From a virus, in IMG/VR virus record IMGVR_UViG_3300014496_000006, positions 1 to 23,769 of that record: DNA of 23,769 nucleotides; one strand, given 5' to 3'. The translations under genes and the position numbers were made by a program. The notes under the pieces are model-generated. The model made no database searches. It was not told where the DNA came from and saw nothing but the letters and a program-made list of their open reading frames with translations. This document shows, in pieces, positions 1-6,658 of this stretch; positions within the stretch are counted from its first letter, which is position 1; the number at the start of each line of letters is the position of its first letter.

Positions 1-239
1 CTCCGGAGGGCTATGCGCCAAGCGACTTTGACGATGTGGATAAGGCGATTGCGGCGGGAGTTTTTGCGCTCAACAATCTGCTGCGCGAGCACAAGCCTAC
101 GACGTTGGCGCAGATTGCCGCTTGCTACAACGATGGCCATGTGCCGAGTGGGATTTGGCCTGTAGGAGTTCGCAACTACGCGAACGAGCTGATTACCAAC
201 TATGCCGAGCCGATGCCAGACGCGGCGTTGCAGGGGTGA
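1..239 (+). CDS. 3' end of probable lytic transglycosylase / endolysin (partial)
   Basis: The reading frame is open from the left edge of the window (first full codon at base 3) to a TGA at 237-239, so only about 78 C-terminal residues are visible. The segment AACYNDGHVPSG followed by VRNYANELITNY resembles the end of SLT-type lytic transglycosylases, where an A-A-Y-N-x-G stretch is followed by a tyrosine helix of the form R-x-Y-x-x-x-[IV]-x-x-x-Y. A phage enzyme of this kind would cut the host glycan strand at lysis or at entry. The catalytic glutamate would lie upstream of the window and cannot be checked. The next gene begins within 10 bases, so the two are probably co-transcribed. The family call rests on a short tail and is moderate at best. 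Confidence 0.45.
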   Translation, partial: PEGYAPSDFDDVDKAIAAGVFALNNLLREHKPTTLAQIAACYNDGHVPSGIWPVGVRNYANELITNYAEPMPDAALQG

Positions 240-244
240 TGCAA

Positions 245-793
245 ATGAGGTTTGAGCTAAATCCGCTGCGGTGGTTTCGTCGCACGAAGGCGATACCGAG
301 TTACGACCATGCGCAACAGAGTGCGTGGTTGTCGGAGTTGATCGAACGCAACAAAAAACTTGCAGAAAACGAGGAAAAAGAAATGGCAAACAAGTTTGTT
401 GGAATATTGGAAGCGATTGGCAAGGGATTTGAGAAGGGCCTTGCCTGGGCGGTAAAGTATGCGGTCCCGGTAGAGAAGATCGTTGCGTTGATCTTTCCTC
501 CGGCAGCGGCGGCTGCAACCGAGGTTGCCGATGCGACGACGTTGATCCAGAACGCCGTGTTGCTGGTCGAGCAAAAGTACGCTGCAAGCGGCGCGCAAAC
601 CGGAACCGGTGCACAGAAGCTGGCAGAGGTTTTGACGCTGGTAGAGAGCGCGGTGACGTCGCTGCTGAAGTCGGCGGGGATTGCGGCCAGCACGGCGTAC
701 GTGTCGAACCTTGTGTCGGCTGTGGTGGCGATCCTCAACGTGCAGGATGGTACGACTGCAACGACCACGACAACCGCAACGGCAACGGCCTAG
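245..793 (+). CDS. Phage protein of unknown function with two possible starts
   Basis: From ATG 245 the product is 182 aa. An AGGGG at 232-236 gives good spacing to this start; an ATG at 239 overlaps the upstream stop but sits too close to that site. A second in-frame ATG at 383 has its own AGGA at 372-375 with 7-base spacing and would give 136 aa beginning MANKFVGILE. The first 46 residues are charged and basic (RWFRRTK), while the rest is alanine-rich and helical, with two moderately hydrophobic stretches (around VEKIVALIFPPAAAAA and SNLVSAVVAILNV) and a Thr/Ala low-complexity C-terminus. I do not recognise the family. Its place beside a lysis-type gene allows a lysis-accessory role, but neither hydrophobic stretch is a convincing transmembrane helix. 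Confidence 0.6.
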   Translation: MRFELNPLRWFRRTKAIPSYDHAQQSAWLSELIERNKKLAENEEKEMANKFVGILEAIGKGFEKGLAWAVKYAVPVEKIVALIFPPAAAAATEVADATTLIQNAVLLVEQKYAASGAQTGTGAQKLAEVLTLVESAVTSLLKSAGIAASTAYVSNLVSAVVAILNVQDGTTATTTTTATATA

Positions 794-832
794 ATATACC
801 ACGCAGGTTAGGTGTTCAGTCCATAAACATCA

Positions 833-851
833 GGGCCGTGAGACTCGGCCC
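833..851 (+). promoter_or_regulatory. GC-rich hairpin before the HNH gene
   Basis: GGGCCG (833-838) and CGGCCC (846-851) form a perfect 6-bp stem around a 7-base loop in the 80-base gap between the dual-start gene and the HNH gene. No T-run follows, so it is not a standard intrinsic terminator. It may act on mRNA stability or be incidental. Confidence 0.4.
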
Positions 852-873
852 GTAAGTTTGATGGGGTCGCGAG

Positions 874-1242
874 ATGCCGAAGCAAGTCTGCGCGAACAAG
901 CCGACTTGTCCTAACCTTGTGGATCGGGGCTACTGTTCGGGATGCTTGGCAAAGGGATGCGGCAAGGAAACGCGGCCTACTGCTGCGAAGCGTGGATATG
1001 GATCTAAATGGCAGGCTACAAGCAAGGCGTTCCTGCGTGGCAAATTGTGTGTAGGGCATCCAGCAGGAACGCACGGCATTGTGCGCGTTCCTGCGCAGCA
1101 TACGGATCACATCGTCCCTCATCGCGGAGATATGAAGCTGTTCTGGGATCGTAATAATTGGCAGCCATTATGCGCATCCTGCCACGCAACCAAGACTGCG
1201 CTGGAAGATGGTGGATTCGGTCGCTATCGCACAAGTGATTGA
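874..1242 (+). CDS. HNH endonuclease (phage packaging-associated)
   Basis: This 122-aa protein has the standard layout of phage HNH nucleases encoded just upstream of terminase. A cysteine-rich N-terminus (C6, C12, C21, C24, C29) suggests a small zinc site. It is followed by the conserved RGYGSKWQ stretch (40-47), the HNH core TDHIVPHRGD (D78, H79), an asparagine in RNNWQPLC (N94/N95) and the zinc-binding C100-x-x-C103-H104 with KTALED. In cos phages such as HK97 these proteins work with the large terminase to cut concatemeric DNA at cos. The usual Cys pair before the DH motif is only partly present (C59). The start is the ATG at 874; the ribosome site is weak. The protein is followed by a candidate cos region and terS, as expected for this role. 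Confidence 0.88.
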   Translation: MPKQVCANKPTCPNLVDRGYCSGCLAKGCGKETRPTAAKRGYGSKWQATSKAFLRGKLCVGHPAGTHGIVRVPAQHTDHIVPHRGDMKLFWDRNNWQPLCASCHATKTALEDGGFGRYRTSD

Positions 1243-1545
1243 TTATTAGCGCGTTGGGGTTGAGAAAAGAATGCATGAACGAATCGTGCTGTGTTTGCTG
1301 GCCGTGCCGGGTGGCATGGTAGGCCGGGGCGGGGTCAAATCTCTAGGGGATTGGGTCGCCAGACCGTTGGGTAGACACGTACGCGTATCCACAAAATGAA
1401 GTTTTTTCAGAATTGAAAAAAGAAAAAGTTCACAGATTCGATTGCGCGGAAAGATGGCACTCCGGCAGCCGTTGAAGGCTGCTAGATGCGCGTTCGGCGT
1501 TGTGTTTGAGCATAAAGTTACCCCGAACACGTTATAGGCGAAATT
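1243..1545 (+). other. Non-coding region between HNH and terS, candidate cos site
   Basis: About 300 bases without a credible gene. A G-rich block GGCCGGGGCGGGGTCAAAT (1322-1340) followed by CTCTAGGGG resembles, from memory, motifs found between HNH and terminase genes in other phages, where cos is expected. Downstream lie the palindrome TACGCGTA (1380-1387), an A/T-rich perfect inverted repeat TTTTTTCA/TGAAAAAA (1402-1409 and 1414-1421) in an otherwise GC-rich area, and a GCAGCC/GGCTGC hairpin (1465-1470 and 1477-1482). Such bendable and structured elements would suit terminase small-subunit binding. I see no clear promoter. The cos assignment is inference from position and composition. Confidence 0.4.
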
Positions 1546-1983
1546 ATGGCAGGACGTCCTCGACTTCCCAATTCGATTCATGAGATCACCGGCGCGAAGG
1601 CGAAGAATCCCGGTCGCTTTGTTGATCGTGAAGAGCCGGAGACGAAGGGTCCGATAGGCGATCCACCGCCCGAATTTCTCTCTCCGCACGGTGACGGTCC
1701 AAAGCTCCTCGCGCGCTGGAATAAGTTGATCGAAGAAGCGCCCATCGGCATCCTGACGGCCTCTGATTCCGAGTATCTAGCGGCTGTTTGTCGGATGGGT
1801 ATTGAAGCCAGCCGGACCGGCTCGAAGGGATTCCGCCAAGCCCTGAAAGAGTACGGTCTCATGCTGAAGGGCCTTGGCATGACACCCGAAGGACGCGCTA
1901 TTCGCGGCATTGGTGGCAAGGCTCCAACGAAGGTAGCGAATCCCTTGGATGAGTTCACGAGATCGCGCAGGCGAGTGAGTTGA
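1546..1983 (+). CDS. terS: Terminase small subunit (P27 family)
   Basis: This 145-aa protein begins MAGRPRLP and contains a K-NPGR-F segment (residues 20-25) followed by a proline/acid-rich stretch. This matches the N-terminus of P27-type small terminases, which read G-R-[KR]-P...GNPGKR...EP.P. The rest is helical, with the typical pattern W-N-K-L...G-[IL]-L-T-x-x-D around residues 60-75. The small subunit binds the packaging site and delivers DNA to the large subunit. It is encoded directly before terL with an 8-base gap. The ribosome site before ATG 1546 is weak (AGGCGA). Length and gene order both fit the family. Confidence 0.85.
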   Translation: MAGRPRLPNSIHEITGAKAKNPGRFVDREEPETKGPIGDPPPEFLSPHGDGPKLLARWNKLIEEAPIGILTASDSEYLAAVCRMGIEASRTGSKGFRQALKEYGLMLKGLGMTPEGRAIRGIGGKAPTKVANPLDEFTRSRRRVS

Positions 1984-1991
1984 GATGAGAG

Positions 1992-3689
1992 ATGGCGAAG
2001 CGCCTATCGATAGCAGAGAGGTACATCCGCGATGTACTTTCCGGTCGCATCCTCACGTCAAAGCTCGTGCGTCTACAGATCGAGCGGCACGTCAAGGATC
2101 TAGAAGATGGTCACAAGCGCGGGCTAGTATTCGACCGCGCCGCCGCGCAGCACGTAATTGATTTCTTCCCCAAGTTCCTCTGCCACGTCGAGGGAGCGCT
2201 AGACGGCCAGACCTTCGTACTTGAGCCGTTCCAGCAGGCCAAGCTCTGGATACTCTACGGCTGGCGTTGGAAGGACACAGGCTTTCGCCGCTTCAAATTT
2301 GCGTACAACGAGATTGGACGCGGCAACTGCAAATCGACCGAGGCATCCGGCCTCTGTCTCTACGAGCTGCTGGGCATAGGAGAGCCCGGCGCGCACGTCT
2401 ACAGCGCCGCCACTGACAAGGACACGGCGCGCATCGTCTTCGATACAGCGCAACTCATGTGCCGCCGCTCGCCGTTCCTCAACGAGCGTGTCACCTGCTA
2501 CTCGGACAACATGCACATCTCCGGCACGGCCTCGAAGTTTGAGCCCGTAGCCTCCGGCGCAGAGCTTCTCCTCGGCCTGCGACCATCTTTCATTTGCTTC
2601 GATGAGCTGCATGAATCGCCGAACTCGAAGTTGTGGGATGTCTTCGTCTCAGCCATGGGCAAGCGCGATAGCCCCATGATGTTCGCCTGCACTAACAGTG
2701 GTTATGACCGCCACTCAGTCTGCTGGCGCCAGCGCGAGTACAGCGTCAAGGTCCTCACCGGAGTCTTTCAAGACGATACCTGGTTCGCGTGGATCTGCGG
2801 TCTTGATCGCAAAGACGATGGACTTGTCGACAAGGATGACGATTGGGAGGATGAGCGTAACTGGATCAAAGCGAACCCTGGCCTCGGCGTCATGGTCAAG
2901 ATCAAAGAGCTGCGCGAGGTCGCGGCCAAGGCGAAGAACGATCCCAGCTCGCTGAACAGCTTTCTGCGCTTCCGCATGTCGATCTGGACGACTTCCAACG
3001 TAGCGTGGATGCCGCCGCACATCTGGGATGGATGCAAGGTCGCGGTAGATCGCATAGCACTTCGCGGTCGCACCTGCTTTGGAGGTCTCGATCTTTCGAC
3101 GACGACGGATATTTCCGCCTTCGTCCTTCTCTTCCCGCCGATTTATGGCGACGACAACTGGTACGTAGTTCCCGAATTTTTCCTGCCCCGCGAGAGCATC
3201 GAAGAGCGCGTCAAGCGTGACCGCGTTCCCTACGATGAGTGGGAGCGAGAGGGCTTGTTCAACCTCACAGAGAACGGTCGCATCATCGACTATAAGGCGA
3301 TTCAAGCGAAGATTAGAGAATGCGCCGAGATGTACAAGATCAAAGAAATTATGTTTGACCGATGGAACTCTAACTCCCTCGTGACTGATCTTGAGACGGA
3401 CGGATTCACCATGGTCAAGTGGGGACAGGGATTCAACGATATGCACGCGCCAGTAAAGCGGCTGATGGAGATCGTGTTAGAAGGTAAGCTCGCGCATGGC
3501 GGTCACAAGGTACTTCGCTGGATGGCCTTCAACGTCGTCATCTACATGGATCCCGCGGGCAACATGAAGATGGACAAGAGTAAGTCGAAAGAGAAGATCG
3601 ACGGCATGGTCGCGCTGGCCATGGCCCTTGGCCGCGCCATGCAGGTAGCGCCTGCTCTACCAGTTCGGCCACGAGTGAGGGTATGTTGA
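1992..3689 (+). CDS. terL: Terminase large subunit (ATPase-nuclease)
   Basis: This 565-aa protein is the packaging motor. It pumps DNA into the prohead by ATP hydrolysis and cuts concatemers with its C-terminal RNase H-like nuclease. The Walker A region is at about 107-115 (EIGRGNCKS, a variant of the HK97-like RKNGKS/T loop). Walker B is FICFDELHE at 200-208, with the catalytic glutamate following the aspartate. Motif III-like FACTNSG is at 231-237. Nuclease acidic residues are likely D367 (GGLDLS), D456 (MFDRWNS) and D537 (KEKIDGMVALAMA). The length is normal for the P27/HK97 terminase group. ATG 1992 lies 8 bases after terS, and the 3' end overlaps the next gene by 7 bases, so the genes are translationally coupled. 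Confidence 0.95.
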   Translation: MAKRLSIAERYIRDVLSGRILTSKLVRLQIERHVKDLEDGHKRGLVFDRAAAQHVIDFFPKFLCHVEGALDGQTFVLEPFQQAKLWILYGWRWKDTGFRRFKFAYNEIGRGNCKSTEASGLCLYELLGIGEPGAHVYSAATDKDTARIVFDTAQLMCRRSPFLNERVTCYSDNMHISGTASKFEPVASGAELLLGLRPSFICFDELHESPNSKLWDVFVSAMGKRDSPMMFACTNSGYDRHSVCWRQREYSVKVLTGVFQDDTWFAWICGLDRKDDGLVDKDDDWEDERNWIKANPGLGVMVKIKELREVAAKAKNDPSSLNSFLRFRMSIWTTSNVAWMPPHIWDGCKVAVDRIALRGRTCFGGLDLSTTTDISAFVLLFPPIYGDDNWYVVPEFFLPRESIEERVKRDRVPYDEWEREGLFNLTENGRIIDYKAIQAKIRECAEMYKIKEIMFDRWNSNSLVTDLETDGFTMVKWGQGFNDMHAPVKRLMEIVLEGKLAHGGHKVLRWMAFNVVIYMDPAGNMKMDKSKSKEKIDGMVALAMALGRAMQVAPALPVRPRVRVC

Positions 3690-3868
3690 ACAGAAAACTT
3701 GTCAGTTCTTGCCTGTGGAACCTGCTGTTTTTGATCGGTGCGGCGTTCGTTGCTTTCGGTCTATGGCTGGCATGGCATCCGCTCGGCTTCATCGCAGCGG
3801 GCATAGTGTTGGCGATTCTTGGCTACGGCGGCGGCTTCGAACAAGCCAGAAAGGCGCAACGTCGATGA
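3683..3868 (+). CDS. Small two-helix membrane protein between terL and portal
   Basis: A 61-aa protein whose ATG lies inside the end of terL and whose stop overlaps the portal start (ATGA). It has two hydrophobic segments separated by a short turn: CLWNLLFLIGAAFVAFGLWLA (about 10-30) and GFIAAGIVLAILGYGGG (about 35-51). The C-terminus is basic (EQARKAQRR). This topology fits a small inner-membrane protein. Overlap at both ends suggests it is a genuine translated link in the head operon. Its function is unknown. A holin-like role is conceivable from size and topology, but holins usually lie with the lysis genes, which here are upstream of terminase. Confidence 0.75.
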   Translation: MLNRKLVSSCLWNLLFLIGAAFVAFGLWLAWHPLGFIAAGIVLAILGYGGGFEQARKAQRR

Positions 3869-5304
3869 GTATTCTCAGCGCCTTTACCAGCGGCATCATG
3901 GCGGCCGCCGGCACAACCGAATCTGCTGCTGGAATTGCCGGTCTCAGTGATCGGTACTTTGACAACCATTACTACGGAAACTCAGCCGGAGGAATGCACG
4001 TTACTCCACACGCCGCCAAGCGTCTGCCAGTCTTCTTTGCCTGCGTAGCCAAGCGCGCAACCTCACTGGCGATGCTTCCCTGCAAGATCATGCAGGATGA
4101 TGGCAGCGGAGGTCGCAAGCCCGCGCCTAACCATCCGCTCTACGACGTGCTCTACTCGCGTCCGAACCACATCCAATCGGCCTTCGAGTTTTGGTTCATG
4201 ATGGAGGCGCATCTCTGCATGAGGGGCAACAGCTACGCCGAGATCATCCCCGGCCCGCGCGGCGCTGTAGACGAGCTGATGCCCATGCACCCCGACCGCG
4301 TCCGCGTCGAGCGGCTCATGGGGTCCGGGCGTCTGCGCTATCGCTACAGCGATCCGCTGACCAATACGGTTCGCATCCTCATGCAGGATGAGGTATTTCA
4401 CCGCCGCGAGAACGTCGACGACGTCGGTGTCGGGCAGTCCCGCATTGAGGTTGGATGTGATGCCATCGGCCTCGGCCTTCAACGGCAAGACTACACGGCG
4501 CGCTTCATGCGCAACGATGCCACTCCCGGCGCGGTGTTCACAAACAGCCCATTCAAGACTGCTGAGGAGGAGGATGATTTTGTCGAGAGCGTAAAGAAGG
4601 CGCGCACCGGCCAGAATGCCGGTCGCCCCTATCTACTGCCACCCAGCATGGACATGAAGTCTCTGGGCTTCACCCCAGTGCAGGCGCAACTCATCGAAGC
4701 GGGCAAGCTCTCCGACCAGCAGATCTGCTCGCTCATGGGTGTGCTTCCTCACACGGTCGGCGTCGACGCGGGCAAGGCCGCAACCTTCGCCAGCACAGAG
4801 CAGTTCAACCTCATGGATGTACAGCAGCGCGTTCTTCCGCAGTGCATCGCGGCGGAGCAGGACATCTCCCGCTCGCTCATCACCAACACGGCTCGGTTCT
4901 TCGCAAAATTCTCCGTCGCATCTCTCATGCGCGGCGATGCCGAGACGCGCGGAGCGTTCTACCAGGCGCTCGCAGGCATCGGGTGGATGTGCGCCGACGA
5001 AGGCCGCGAGCTGGAGGACATGGGACCAATCCCCGGTGGCGCGGGCAAGCGTTTCTGGAATCCGCTCAACTGGGGTCTGATTGATCGTCAACCCGCAACC
5101 ACGCCACCCACGTCGACCAGTGTCGGCCTTCCAGCGCCGGAAGATGAGGACGAGGATGCGCCAGCCGATCCCACGCAGGGCGGTGACGACGACAACGAAG
5201 ACATCGCCGACGCCGATGGGGAGCAGGCCGCCGCAGTAACTCCGCAGCTCATCAAGGCTCTCGTAACCCACAACCGAACCGATCCACGCATGGAGGCAGC
5301 ATGA
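3865..5304 (+). CDS. Portal protein (HK97 family)
   Basis: From ATG 3865 the product is 479 aa; the open frame extends further upstream but would run through the preceding gene. The portal forms the dodecameric ring at the head vertex through which DNA enters and leaves. Family features are VFFACVAKRATSLAMLPCKI (about 52-71), HPLYDVLYSRPN, the L-x-x-x-G-N-S-Y-A-E-I strand (LCMRGNSYAEI), ELMPMHPDRVRV, the EVFHRR motif followed by GVGQSRIE, and F-M-R-N-D-A-T-P-G-A-V-F. The last 60 residues contain a highly acidic low-complexity stretch (EDEDEDAPADPTQGGDDDNED), likely disordered. The gene is coupled to both neighbours through 4-base overlaps. Confidence 0.94.
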   Translation: MSILSAFTSGIMAAAGTTESAAGIAGLSDRYFDNHYYGNSAGGMHVTPHAAKRLPVFFACVAKRATSLAMLPCKIMQDDGSGGRKPAPNHPLYDVLYSRPNHIQSAFEFWFMMEAHLCMRGNSYAEIIPGPRGAVDELMPMHPDRVRVERLMGSGRLRYRYSDPLTNTVRILMQDEVFHRRENVDDVGVGQSRIEVGCDAIGLGLQRQDYTARFMRNDATPGAVFTNSPFKTAEEEDDFVESVKKARTGQNAGRPYLLPPSMDMKSLGFTPVQAQLIEAGKLSDQQICSLMGVLPHTVGVDAGKAATFASTEQFNLMDVQQRVLPQCIAAEQDISRSLITNTARFFAKFSVASLMRGDAETRGAFYQALAGIGWMCADEGRELEDMGPIPGGAGKRFWNPLNWGLIDRQPATTPPTSTSVGLPAPEDEDEDAPADPTQGGDDDNEDIADADGEQAAAVTPQLIKALVTHNRTDPRMEAA

Positions 5305-6455
5305 GTAAGTCGTACAGTCACATCATCGGGGCCGTCGCCTCGGAGGTTTGGGCGATTCAGCCGGAAAAGCTGATGGCAATCGTCGGGTTCCTGCAACTCA
5401 AAGCGCAGGGGCTTGAGCCTGAGATCGATGTAGTCAGCAAGATCAAGGCTGCATCGATCGAAGCCGCAGACCGTTCGCAGAACGTCTCGGCATCCTCTGG
5501 TGGCGCGGTCGCCGTGCTGCCACTCTTCGGCCTCATCATGCAGCGCGGCAACATGATGGGAGACGTCAGTGGTCCGCGTGGCACTTCGGTCGATCAGTTT
5601 ACCCAGAGCTTTCGCCAAGCCCTCAACGACCCCAGTGTATCGGCCATTGTCATCGACGTTGACTCGCCCGGTGGGGCGGTCTCTGGAGTGCCAGAGTTGG
5701 CCAGCGAGATTCTTTCGGCGCGTAAGACGAGCGGTAAAAAAATCATCGCCGTCTCTGATTGCCAATGTGCATCGGCGGCCTATTGGATCGCATCGGCTTG
5801 TTCGGAGATCGTTGTCAGTCCGTCATCGCTCACTGGCTCGATTGGCGTCTACATGGTTCACAAGGACATTTCAAAACAGCTTGAGCAGCAGGGAGTCTCC
5901 ACCACGCTAATCTCTTATGGAGCCAACAAAACGCAAGGCAACAACCTGGGTCCGCTCGATGACGACGCACGCGCCGAGTTACAGAATCTTGTTGACACTA
6001 TGGGTGCCAGCTTCGATAAGGCCGTAGCGCAGGGCCGCAGAATGAAGGTCTCCGAAGTAGCAGCAAAGCTCGGCCAAGGCAAGCTCTTCAACGCTCAGAA
6101 GGCGGTATCAAGCGGCATGGCGGATAGCATTGGCACGCTGGATGGCGTACTGGCGCGCTTCGGAGTCAGCCGGACACCCTCCGCATCCTTGCAGGCTCGC
6201 GGCGGCACTGTGCAGCCGCAGGCGGAAGCTATCATGCCCGGCATTCATGCCGCATCGGACGAAGGTTGCCAGTGTGGCTGCCAACCCTGCACTGACGGTG
6301 ATTGCGGCGGATGCCTAACCGACGACTGCGATTTTGCCGGGTGCGATTGCTCTTCGGCCAGCTATAAACGCACCGGACATGCAAAGGCCTTGCTATCCGC
6401 CGAGACGGCCTTTGCCCGCAGGGAGCGCGAGTTGCAACTCGCCCAAACCTTCTAA
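5301..6455 (+). CDS. Head maturation protease, S49/SppA-like, with Cys-rich C-terminal tail
   Basis: This 384-aa serine peptidase probably trims capsid proteins during head maturation. The core has the S49 fold signature: VIDVDSPGGAVSG (117-129), the nucleophile S158 in CASAAYWIAS, SLTGSIGVY (176-184), and K210 in GANKTQG as the likely catalytic lysine. The core ends near 290. Beyond it comes a short linker and an unusual segment with nine cysteines between 323 and 350 (CQCGC..C..DC..C..DC...C.C), which looks like a metal-binding knuckle or disulfide-rich patch, then a basic/helical end. The start overlaps the portal stop by 4 bases. The protease fold is certain; the role of the Cys-rich tail is unknown. 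Confidence 0.92.
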   Translation: MSKSYSHIIGAVASEVWAIQPEKLMAIVGFLQLKAQGLEPEIDVVSKIKAASIEAADRSQNVSASSGGAVAVLPLFGLIMQRGNMMGDVSGPRGTSVDQFTQSFRQALNDPSVSAIVIDVDSPGGAVSGVPELASEILSARKTSGKKIIAVSDCQCASAAYWIASACSEIVVSPSSLTGSIGVYMVHKDISKQLEQQGVSTTLISYGANKTQGNNLGPLDDDARAELQNLVDTMGASFDKAVAQGRRMKVSEVAAKLGQGKLFNAQKAVSSGMADSIGTLDGVLARFGVSRTPSASLQARGGTVQPQAEAIMPGIHAASDEGCQCGCQPCTDGDCGGCLTDDCDFAGCDCSSASYKRTGHAKALLSAETAFARRERELQLAQTF

Positions 6456-6462
6456 CCATCAC

Positions 6463-6492
6463 TTTTTTGTCATTCCCGCAGGGAATCTGCTT
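6463..6492 (+). repeat. REP-like hairpin repeat, copy 1
   Basis: T-run, then GTCATTCCCGCAGGGAATC and CTGCTT-type tail. ATTCCC and GGGAAT pair around a 3-base loop. It starts eight bases after the protease stop codon. Confidence 0.9.
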
Positions 6493-6497
6493 ACCTG

Positions 6498-6525
6498 TTT
6501 TGTCATTCCCGCAGGGAATCTGCTT
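6498..6525 (+). repeat. REP-like hairpin repeat, copy 2
   Basis: Second copy in the same gap and orientation, again with GCA in the loop. Read in frame with the capsid gene, copies 1 and 2 would encode SFPQGIC twice, an artefact of extending the capsid frame upstream. Confidence 0.9.
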
Positions 6526-6539
6526 CTTTCCTCAAATTT

Positions 6540-6559
6540 CCAGCAGTAACCACTGCTGG
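6540..6559 (+). promoter_or_regulatory. Perfect hairpin in the capsid gene leader
   Basis: CCAGCAGT and ACTGCTGG form a perfect 8-bp stem with an AACC tetraloop, 100 bases before the capsid start. There is no T-run, so termination is unlikely. An mRNA-stabilising or processing role for the highly expressed capsid message is plausible but unproven. Confidence 0.5.
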
Positions 6560-6658
6560 CCCGCTGGCGGCTTACAAAGCTGCGCGCTCAATCGCGTGTC
6601 TCCTGCCGTAACGTCCCAGTCAACCTCAACCCATTCAACCCCCACAAAAGGAGAAACC

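Noticed and set aside
2715-3446. Long minus-strand ORF opposite terL (243 codons)
   Set aside because: Shadow of the terminase gene; terL motifs are intact in the plus-strand frame.
6467-6658. In-frame upstream extension of the capsid gene
   Set aside because: It translates two copies of the intergenic repeat (SFPQGIC twice), while GTG 6659 has a good ribosome site and a start that fits the family.
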